Source: Kiritimatiellia bacterium (lineage in GTDB: Bacteria > Verrucomicrobiota > Kiritimatiellia > RFP12 > DVOR01). Taken from it: a DNA stretch of 5,340 nucleotides. Both the position numbers and the translations under genes were made by a program. The stretch spans positions 1 through 5,340 of the forward strand of contig JAFYMU010000199.1 in the NCBI GenBank assembly GCA_017548245.1, read 5' to 3'. Under the pieces are notes generated by a model. It was given only the letters and a program-made list of their open reading frames with translations. It made no database searches and was not told the DNA's origin. How positions within the stretch are numbered: position 1 is the stretch's first letter; each line of letters begins with the position of its first letter. Positions 1 to 5,340 of this stretch are shown here, in pieces.

Positions 1-1
1 A

Positions 2-595
2 CTGGATTGGTTCCGCCAGGCCGAACGAATGTTGCCGGAAGGCTCTGAAAAACGCAAGGATGCCAGCAATCAGGTTCGCCGTTTGGAGGCCTATCTCACC
101 TCGCTCAAACAGTTGCCAGCCCTTTCTGGCAATGCCGCCACCTGCGCCAACTTCCTCAAAGAAATGCAGAATGAGATCAAGCGCAAGAACTTTAAGTCCG
201 CGGAATCTTTGGCACGCAAGGCAATGACGGCCGACCCGTCGAGTTATGAAGCGGCACTTGAATTGGCCCGTATCTGCAAGAAGAACAAGCGCAACTCGGA
301 GTCGTTGAAGGCTTACGACACCGCAATTGCCTTGCGTCCGAATGCCACGGAACCGCGTTATGAGGCCGCCCAGATTGCCTTTGACACCAAACAGTACAAG
401 GCCGCAGCCGATTATCTGCGCCCTGCTTTGGTGGCCAACCCCAAGAGCCGTGCCCAAGCCGATTTGATGGGCCGCATCCACTTCTATCAACGCCAGAAGG
501 TGAATGCGAAGATTTGGTACGAACGTGCCTTGCGTTTAACGCCCAAGGCAGATGAAAAGTATCGTTCGTGGGTGCAACAGTTGCCTGAGGCCTAA
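2..595 (+). CDS. TPR-repeat protein, C-terminal part (5' end outside window)
   Basis: The frame is open back to the first bases of the window (LDWFRQAER precedes the first Met codon at nt 29), and these residues continue a helix in TPR style. The true start therefore probably lies upstream, and the ATG at 29 lacks a good ribosome binding site. Counting from that Met, about four helix-turn-helix units of roughly 34 residues can be seen at about 40-70, 72-105, 106-138 and 140-173. They show the usual TPR pattern of A/Y/L positions and end in a proline after helix B (TADP, ALRP, VANP, RLTP). No catalytic motif is visible. TPR arrays mediate protein-protein contacts, but the partner cannot be deduced here. 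The stop (TAA) is 3 nt before the ahbC start, so the two genes are very likely co-transcribed. The TPR assignment is firm; the specific function is unknown. Confidence 0.85.
   Translation: MDWFRQAERMLPEGSEKRKDASNQVRRLEAYLTSLKQLPALSGNAATCANFLKEMQNEIKRKNFKSAESLARKAMTADPSSYEAALELARICKKNKRNSESLKAYDTAIALRPNATEPRYEAAQIAFDTKQYKAAADYLRPALVANPKSRAQADLMGRIHFYQRQKVNAKIWYERALRLTPKADEKYRSWVQQLPEA
586..590 (+). promoter_or_regulatory. Ribosome binding site of ahbC
   Basis: TGAGG lies in the last codons of the TPR gene, with an 8-nt spacer to the ATG at 599. It supports 599 rather than the later in-frame ATG at 623 as the start, in agreement with the family-like N-terminus MIGISKLY. Confidence 0.6.
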
Positions 596-598
596 TCA

Positions 599-1813
599 AT
601 GATTGGTATTTCTAAACTTTACATGGGTCAGGCAGAAGCGTCTGACCCCCTTCGTTACGGACGGCGTAGCGCCGATTTGCCGAGCCACCTCTTACAGTTT
701 TCCAAGGACAAGAAGCCCATTGTCGTCTGGAACATCACCCAGCGTTGCAATCTCAAGTGTCGCCATTGCTACGCCGCAGGTGAAGCCGATGTCTCGAAGG
801 AGTTGACGCACGAAGAGGCGTTGCGCGCCATTGATGGCTTTGCCGCCTTCGGGTGTCCCGTGTTGCTCTTCTCGGGTGGCGAACCCTTCATTCGCGAAGA
901 CATTCTCGAACTCGCCTCCGTTGCTCGTCAAAAGGGGTTGCGCGTGGTCTTCTCGACCAACGGTACCTGCATTACCCCTGAGATTGCAAAGCGCATTGCT
1001 GAAATCGGTGTCAGCTATGTGGGCATTAGCATTGACGGTGTACAGGCCACGCATGACGCCTTCCGTGGCGTCCCCGGCGCCTATGCACGTTCGCTCAACG
1101 CCATCCGCTATTGCCGCGAAGCTGGTGTGAAGGTGGGCCTCCGCGTCACCCTTACTCGTGCCAATGTGCGCGAAATCCCCGCCATTTTCCAATTGATGCG
1201 TGACGAACGTATTCCGCGCATCTGCCTTTACCACCTCGTTTACACGGGACGTGGCTCCGAGATTCGTTCGGAAGACTTGACCCACGAAGAGAGCCGTGCC
1301 GCAGTAGATTGCATCATCAACGAGACACGCCGATCCTTTGAAATGGGCCACCCTTTGGAAGTGCTCACGGTTGACAACCACTGCGACGCCCCCTACCTCT
1401 GGATGCGGATGTGTCAAGAAGGCAAGCCCAACACGGACGATGTCTTGCGTTTGTTGCGGATGAATGGCGGCAACTCCTCGGGTCACGGTCTCTCCTGTGT
1501 CTCGTGGGACGGCACCGTTTACCCCGACCAATTCTGGCGTGACAAACCCTTGGGCAATGTGAAGGAACGCCCCTTTGGCGAGATTTGGGGCAATCCTCCT
1601 GAAGGGTCGCTCCTCCAGCAATTGCGCGAAAAGCCCTTGCATGTCACGGGCCGTTGTAAGACTTGCCGTTTCTTGTCGCTCTGTGGCGGGAACTTCCGCG
1701 CACGTGCCGAAGCGGCCACGGGCGAACTCTGGGGCGAAGACCCGGCGTGTTATCTCACCGATGAGGAGATTGCAGGCACCCTTCCCACTCCCACACACGA
1801 GGGCGAACAGTAA
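599..1813 (+). CDS. ahbC: AhbC-like radical SAM/SPASM protein (12,18-didecarboxysiroheme deacetylase)
   Basis: The 404-residue protein has the radical SAM cluster motif CNLKCRHC (C50, C54, C57), the SAM-binding GGEP at 93-96, and a C-terminal SPASM-type cysteine set (C300, C353, C356, C362, C384) for auxiliary Fe-S binding. The N-terminal pattern MIGISKLY...SDPLRYGR...LPSHLLQFSKDKKP and the C-terminal SWDGTVYPDQFWR, GNFRARAEA and DPACYLTDEE segments match what I recall of AhbC, the relative of NirJ. In that family the enzyme removes the two acetate side chains of 12,18-didecarboxysiroheme to give Fe-coproporphyrin III, which AhbD then converts to heme in the cytoplasm. The length fits the family (about 390-400). 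The gene starts 3 nt after the TPR gene and its TAA shares one base with the cvpA ATG. No other heme gene is in the window, so pathway membership is inferred from similarity. NirJ (heme d1) or another SPASM maturase is the main alternative. Confidence 0.87.
   Translation: MIGISKLYMGQAEASDPLRYGRRSADLPSHLLQFSKDKKPIVVWNITQRCNLKCRHCYAAGEADVSKELTHEEALRAIDGFAAFGCPVLLFSGGEPFIREDILELASVARQKGLRVVFSTNGTCITPEIAKRIAEIGVSYVGISIDGVQATHDAFRGVPGAYARSLNAIRYCREAGVKVGLRVTLTRANVREIPAIFQLMRDERIPRICLYHLVYTGRGSEIRSEDLTHEESRAAVDCIINETRRSFEMGHPLEVLTVDNHCDAPYLWMRMCQEGKPNTDDVLRLLRMNGGNSSGHGLSCVSWDGTVYPDQFWRDKPLGNVKERPFGEIWGNPPEGSLLQQLREKPLHVTGRCKTCRFLSLCGGNFRARAEAATGELWGEDPACYLTDEEIAGTLPTPTHEGEQ
625..648 (+). promoter_or_regulatory. 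Strong intragenic hairpin near the ahbC start
   Basis: GGGTCAGGC (625-633) pairs with GTCTGACCC (640-648) across the 6-nt loop AGAAGC. This gives nine consecutive pairs, one of them G-U. It covers ahbC codons 9 to 17, starting 24 nt after the end of the start codon. No U-run follows, so it is not a standard intrinsic terminator. The pairing is seen directly; a regulatory role is only a possibility. Confidence 0.4.
662..674 (+). promoter_or_regulatory. Second small hairpin in early ahbC
   Basis: CGGCG (662-666) and CGCCG (670-674) form a perfect 5-bp GC stem around a TAG loop, 13 nt after the larger hairpin. The structure is short and could be chance in a GC-rich coding region. It is listed because it sits in tandem with the 9-bp stem. 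Confidence 0.25.
1799..1803 (+). promoter_or_regulatory. Ribosome binding site of cvpA
   Basis: GAGGG lies inside the last ahbC codons, 9 nt before the ATG at 1813. It supports that start and the TAATG stop/start arrangement, in which ribosomes ending ahbC can re-initiate. Confidence 0.6.
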
Positions 1814-2355
1814 TGGATCTCTTCGCTTCCGTTATCGGCGTTCTCTTTATCATCTTCCTTGTGCGCGGTGCAATTCGCGGTTTTTCTGGCGAATTGGCCC
1901 CGCTCATCGGGATTATCGCCTTTATCGGAACGCTGTGGTACGGTTATCCGCCGGCGCAAGCCTTCATTCAACGTTCGTACCCAACGATGGATGCGGGCGC
2001 TTGCGTCTTCTATTCGGCCCTCGCCACCACGTTGATTGCCTGCCTTGCTTTTTGGATTGCCTGCGCGTTGGTTAAAAAACTCGTCAGCACCATTATCCCC
2101 CAACCCTTTAATGCCATTCTCGGCGCCTTGATTGGTGCCATCAAAGTAGTCTTAATTGTGAGCGTTGTGGGCGGCTTAATCACCGTCGCACAAGACCGTT
2201 TCCAAGCCTTACGCGCTGAGACCGAACAGAATCCCTTTATGGCCATGGTCGCCCAATTTTGGATTAACCGCTTCAAGAGCCTCGACTTCTCAACCCTTAC
2301 CACGCCCGCCACGGAAACGCCCGCCCCTCAGATGCCGACGGAGGGCAATCCGTAA
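1813..2355 (+). CDS. CvpA-family membrane protein
   Basis: This 180-residue protein has four hydrophobic segments at about 3-17, 29-45, 62-87 and 101-125, the layout of the CvpA (colicin V production) family. The family-like signature of an acidic residue at the N-terminus (MDLF) followed by RGAIRGFSGEL (18-28) is present. The glycine-rich ILGALIGAIK (102-111) in the last helix is also typical. A polar tail follows, rich in Thr and Pro (about 160-180). The length is normal for the family. CvpA proteins are inner-membrane proteins whose biochemical role is still poorly defined; E. coli cvpA is linked to colicin V export and envelope stress tolerance. The start overlaps the ahbC stop by one base and the stop overlaps the dnaG start by one base (TAATG both times), so expression is probably coupled to both neighbours. 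The family call is fairly secure; function in this organism is unknown. Confidence 0.82.
   Translation: MDLFASVIGVLFIIFLVRGAIRGFSGELAPLIGIIAFIGTLWYGYPPAQAFIQRSYPTMDAGACVFYSALATTLIACLAFWIACALVKKLVSTIIPQPFNAILGALIGAIKVVLIVSVVGGLITVAQDRFQALRAETEQNPFMAMVAQFWINRFKSLDFSTLTTPATETPAPQMPTEGNP
2340..2345 (+). promoter_or_regulatory. Ribosome binding site of dnaG
   Basis: GGAGGG, the best Shine-Dalgarno match in the window, lies in the last codons of cvpA with a 9-nt spacer to the ATG at 2355. It fixes the dnaG start and shows that this organism uses SD-led initiation inside the operon. Confidence 0.7.
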
Positions 2356-4535
2356 TGGCGAGTCCCCATACCTTAGCTGAAATCAAAGATCGCCTCAACC
2401 TCGCTGATGTCATTAGCGAGTACGGGATTGATATCAAACGCGTGGGCTCTTCCAGTAAGGCCTGTTGCCCCTTCCACAACGAAAAGACGCCCTCATTCCA
2501 CATCAACGTTGAAAAGGGATTCTATAAATGTTTCGGTTGTGGCGAACATGGCGATGTCATTACCTTCGTTCAAAAATATGAAGGCATCCCCTTTGCTGAA
2601 GCCGTTCAAAAGTTAGCCGAACGTGCCGGCGTCACGTTGGAAGAACGTTACGACCCCAATGCGCGGATTCGTGCGCGTCTCTACCAGATTAACCAAGAAC
2701 TCGCCGCCTTCTATCGCCGTTGCCTCTTGCAAACCCGTGAGGGCCAACTCGCACGCGACTACTTAGACTCGCGCCAACTGGATGAGGCGACGGCCGAACA
2801 ATTTACTATCGGTTACGCGCCCGAGGGGAAAAACACCTTAATCAAGTGGGCCCAGAAGCACGGCTTTGAATTGGAAGAACTCGTTGCGGCGGGTGTCTTG
2901 GCCGCCCCTCGCCGTCCTGGCGATGCCTACTACGACCGTTTTCATGGACGCCTCACCTTCCCGATTTGTGATACCCAAGGGCGCGTGGTCGCCTTTTCCT
3001 GTCGCCTCTTGAAGGAAGCGAAAAACACGGGCAAGTACGTTAACAGTCCCGAAACCGAGGTCTTCAAGAAGTCCAACACCTTGTACGCGCTCAACTTTGC
3101 CCGCAGCGCAATTGCCAAGTCCACACCGCGCCGTGCCATCGTTTGCGAAGGGCAAATAGACGTGATTCGTTGCCATGCGTGCGGCTTTAATGTAGCCGTC
3201 GCCTCGCAAGGCACTGCCTTCACGGCCGAACATGTCACGTTGCTCAAACGGTATGCTGATGCCGTTGATTTGGTCTTTGATGGCGACAAGGCGGGCATTA
3301 AGGCGGCGATTCGAACGATGGAGCTCTTCTTGAACGAGGGCATTCCGGTTCGCATCGTCTCGTTACCCGCAGGCGAAGACCCCGACTCGCTCTTACGTCA
3401 ATCGGGTGCCGCCGCCTTTCAACGTTGCTTAGACGCCGCCGAAGATCCTGCCCCCTTCTTGGTGCGCAGTCTCAAGGCGCAAGAAGCCGCCCCCGATGCG
3501 ATGGATGCAACGGTGCGTATCGCCCGTGCTGCCGTAATGACCGTCATTGCCTGTCCGTCGCCCGTGCTGACCGCCCGCTTCTTACAAGATGCGGCCACCC
3601 ATCTCAATTTGCCCGTCGAAACCCTCAACCGTGACTTGGAAACCGTGCGTGCCGATGCAGCTGAGATCGAACGCCGCCGTGCCGAATTCCATGCCCATCA
3701 AGAACGCCTCGCCGAAGCGCAACAACCCGTCAAGCGCGTTGAAGAACCGCAGCCCGTGGCAGATTTTGAGGACGACACCATGGGTGACACCACCTTTTTC
3801 AACGATGAGGAGATGGTGCCCACCGAGATGGAGGGTGGCGATGACTGGGCACCCGAGCACATTCCTGAAGCAGATGATGTCCTTCCTCCGATGGACCTAC
3901 ACGCCAATCAGAATCTGACCGAAGCGCTCTGCGAATTGCTCGTGCACCACTTTACCGATAAGGATGTGATGGGTTGCCTCTTGCGCCACCTTCCGCCCGC
4001 CTTTGTTCGCCATCCCTTTGCGGCCAAACTCTATGACTTAGCCGTCGCGGCCACCCTCTCAAACCATCCCATCTTGTCGCCCGACCGTTCGGACAAGGCC
4101 TTCAATGACTTCTTGGCCAAACGCTTTGCGATGCCCGATCGAACGAGTTCGGGCGGTGAGGATTTGACGCCATTGGGTTATGCCCGCGACTTGGTTCGCC
4201 ACTTTTGGCTGAAGGAGTTCGAACATCGCGAAAAGAGTTTGGACCCAGCCTCACCCGAAGTCTACCGTTTAACCTTGGACCGCAAACGCTTACAGTCGTT
4301 GGATTGGGACGCCGCCGCGCCCTTCATGGATGCGTTGGATCCCAAGTTCGCGGCCCCCCAACCCGTTGTTCCGCCCCGTCCTCAAGTCGAAGCCTTCCCT
4401 GCAGATCTTGAAGAGGCTGACGAACCCACGGGCGAACCCACCCCGCCGCCGATGGCCCCCACCTTGGAACCCGTGGAGTCCCCAACCGATTGGCTCGCGG
4501 ATGAAGAAGAGATGAATGTTTATGACACCCTGTGA
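2355..4535 (+). CDS. dnaG: DNA primase DnaG
   Basis: DnaG makes the RNA primers for replication at the fork together with the DnaB helicase. The N-terminal CHC2 zinc domain has ligands C38, H41, C59 and C62 in the classical spacing (x2, x17, x2), with KTPSFHI and GFYKCFGCGEHGD around them. The core follows with RFHGRLTFPI (195-204) and KYVNSPET (227-234). The Toprim domain has E265 (CEGQIDVI), D309 and D311 (FDGDKAG) as metal-binding acids, and LPAGEDPDSLLR at 337-348. A helical stretch at about 424-456 leads into a very acidic, low-complexity linker (about 457-515). A helical domain at about 517-660 resembles the DnaB-binding C-terminal domain. A Pro/Glu/Asp-rich tail (about 664-726) ends the protein. 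At 726 residues it is longer than the usual 580-650, mainly through linker and tail. All visible catalytic residues are intact. It overlaps cvpA by 1 nt and the next gene by 14 nt. Confidence 0.97.
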   Translation: MASPHTLAEIKDRLNLADVISEYGIDIKRVGSSSKACCPFHNEKTPSFHINVEKGFYKCFGCGEHGDVITFVQKYEGIPFAEAVQKLAERAGVTLEERYDPNARIRARLYQINQELAAFYRRCLLQTREGQLARDYLDSRQLDEATAEQFTIGYAPEGKNTLIKWAQKHGFELEELVAAGVLAAPRRPGDAYYDRFHGRLTFPICDTQGRVVAFSCRLLKEAKNTGKYVNSPETEVFKKSNTLYALNFARSAIAKSTPRRAIVCEGQIDVIRCHACGFNVAVASQGTAFTAEHVTLLKRYADAVDLVFDGDKAGIKAAIRTMELFLNEGIPVRIVSLPAGEDPDSLLRQSGAAAFQRCLDAAEDPAPFLVRSLKAQEAAPDAMDATVRIARAAVMTVIACPSPVLTARFLQDAATHLNLPVETLNRDLETVRADAAEIERRRAEFHAHQERLAEAQQPVKRVEEPQPVADFEDDTMGDTTFFNDEEMVPTEMEGGDDWAPEHIPEADDVLPPMDLHANQNLTEALCELLVHHFTDKDVMGCLLRHLPPAFVRHPFAAKLYDLAVAATLSNHPILSPDRSDKAFNDFLAKRFAMPDRTSSGGEDLTPLGYARDLVRHFWLKEFEHREKSLDPASPEVYRLTLDRKRLQSLDWDAAAPFMDALDPKFAAPQPVVPPRPQVEAFPADLEEADEPTGEPTPPPMAPTLEPVESPTDWLADEEEMNVYDTL

Positions 4536-5340
4536 ACCGAACGCCTTTCCTGGCCGCCAACGTTTAGAAGCGTGGGGCTTAGCGCGTTGCCCTATGAATC
4601 AATTGCAGCGTTTGGAACCCATGGTTGAAACGCTCTCCACGAGTTTCACCTCCGAACGTCCCGAACAGTTCACCATCTACTTGGACAACCCCGACGTTCT
4701 CACCGCCTACGCCCTCGCCTTTGCCCCTCAAACCTATGCCCGCGTTTACGACGCCTTGACCGGCATTTTGAATCGCTTGCCCCCCTTCCCAACCGATGCG
4801 CCGCTGCGCATCCTTGACTTGGGTTCGGGCATTGGCTCGGCAGGCCTTGCGGCATTAGATCTCTTGAGCGAACGTTATCCTGGCAATCATTCCGTGACCT
4901 GTGTGGACTGGTCGCACGCCGCATTACAAGCCGCACGCGAAATCATCCCCGGCGCCACCACCCTCAAGCACGATTTGCGTTCCTTCGAACCCGAGGGGCA
5001 GTACGACCTCATCGTCTCCTCCTTTGCCTTTAACGAAGCCTTCCCAACGCCGCACGAGGCCGAACAAGCCATTCGCCAACTCGCGGCACACCTCAATCCG
5101 AAGACCCCCTCCTTTATCTTATTGTTGGAACCCGCCGACCGCATTGCGGTTCCGCGCCTGCACCTCCTGCGTTCGCAACTGCCCGAACTCCCCCTCTACG
5201 CACCCTGCCCCCACCGTTCGGCCTGCCCCATGATTGCCACGCAAGATGGCGTCTGCCACGATGTCCGTCGCTTTAAACCCGAACGCACCATGACGCTTCT
5301 CTGCCGCCATGCGCGCAGCACCGTCTCTGAAGTCAAATAC
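4522..5340 (+). CDS. Rsm22/METTL17-like ribosomal small-subunit methyltransferase-fold protein (3' end outside window)
   Basis: The frame is open from the ATG at 4522 to the last base (273 codons, no stop). The protein shows a class I SAM-dependent methyltransferase motif I, LRILDLGSGIGSAGLA at 95-110, with an acidic residue (D129) after strand 2 and a YDLIVSSFAFNE segment at 161-172. The YALAFAPQTYARVYDAL segment (63-79) before motif I fits the Rsm22 family. So does the later cysteine motif, C229-PHRSA-C235 and C245-H. From memory, mitochondrial members (Rsm22, METTL17) act in small-subunit ribosome assembly and METTL17 binds a [4Fe-4S] cluster through such cysteines; bacterial members are little studied. 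The start lies inside dnaG. An alternative ATG at 4516 is in frame right after a stop (4513-4515). I prefer 4522 because GAGATGA (4509-4515) then has a spacing similar to the other genes. Sense-strand C content is clearly higher than in earlier genes. Confidence 0.78.
   Translation, partial: MTPCEPNAFPGRQRLEAWGLARCPMNQLQRLEPMVETLSTSFTSERPEQFTIYLDNPDVLTAYALAFAPQTYARVYDALTGILNRLPPFPTDAPLRILDLGSGIGSAGLAALDLLSERYPGNHSVTCVDWSHAALQAAREIIPGATTLKHDLRSFEPEGQYDLIVSSFAFNEAFPTPHEAEQAIRQLAAHLNPKTPSFILLLEPADRIAVPRLHLLRSQLPELPLYAPCPHRSACPMIATQDGVCHDVRRFKPERTMTLLCRHARSTVSEVKY

Noticed and set aside
29..31. ATG at 29 as the true start of the TPR protein
   Set aside because: The frame stays open upstream to the window edge, the preceding residues look like part of a TPR helix, and no good ribosome binding site precedes this ATG.
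692..1798. Long open frame (368 codons) on the minus strand opposite ahbC
   Set aside because: It mirrors a well-supported radical SAM gene, its translation shows no recognisable domain, and codon bias of the + strand gene easily keeps the antisense frame free of stops.
1575..2075. Plus-strand frame of 166 codons spanning the ahbC/cvpA junction
   Set aside because: It overlaps two confident genes in another frame, and its Arg/Ser/Pro-rich translation looks like a frame-shifted reading of real coding sequence.
2122..2139. Small GGCGCC/GGTGCC inverted repeat in cvpA
   Set aside because: It arises from the repeated Gly-Ala codons of the GALIGA helix motif and has no other supporting context.
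2838..3355. Minus-strand open frames inside dnaG
   Set aside because: They lie wholly within conserved primase core sequence and show no family resemblance or ribosome binding site.
3768..3795. GACACC direct repeat and short CACC/GGTG pairing in the DnaG linker region
   Set aside because: Too short, and expected from low-complexity Asp/Thr-rich coding sequence.
4533..4600. Possible terminator after dnaG
   Set aside because: No stem followed by a T-run is present, and the next gene already starts inside dnaG.
4901..5233. Plus-strand frame of 110 codons in the last gene region
   Set aside because: It is a +1 shadow of the Rsm22-like frame; its Pro/Ser/Thr-rich composition comes from C-rich codons, and the methyltransferase and cysteine motifs are in the other frame.

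Overview
The window is almost entirely coding on the + strand: five tightly packed genes with no intergenic gap longer than 3 nt, so it reads as the inside of one operon. Sequence character (roughly mid-50s % GC by eye, frequent TTG and CTC leucine codons, few CTG) and the protein types suggest a Gram-negative bacterium with an anaerobic metabolism. The primase Toprim segment (EGQIDVIRCHACG, then a GTAFT stretch) looks most like what I remember from the PVC group (Verrucomicrobiota/Kiritimatiellota/Lentisphaerota). That placement rests on recall, not a search, and is tentative.

Layout: (1) nt 2-595, the 3' end of a TPR-repeat protein whose start lies before the window. (2) nt 599-1813, a complete radical SAM/SPASM protein that strongly resembles AhbC, the 12,18-didecarboxysiroheme deacetylase of the alternative (siroheme-dependent) heme pathway. 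(3) nt 1813-2355, a CvpA-family four-helix membrane protein. (4) nt 2355-4535, the replicative primase DnaG, with an unusually long acidic linker and tail. (5) nt 4522 to the window end, the 5' part of an Rsm22/METTL17-like methyltransferase-fold protein of the ribosome, which carries a cysteine motif of the Fe-S binding type.

The genes are joined by a 3-nt gap, two TAATG stop/start overlaps and a 14-nt overlap. Recognisable Shine-Dalgarno sequences sit inside the upstream coding regions, which points to co-transcription and probably translational coupling. I see no promoter, terminator, RNA gene, mobile element, CRISPR array or long repeat.

Functionally this is a mix of replication initiation (DnaG), ribosome biogenesis (Rsm22-like), membrane (CvpA), scaffold (TPR) and cofactor (AhbC) genes. 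I do not see a new defence or mobile system. The points most worth checking are the heme-pathway gene inside a dnaG operon, a pair of strong hairpins at the start of ahbC, the long acidic extensions of DnaG, and the variant cysteine spacing in the Rsm22-like protein.
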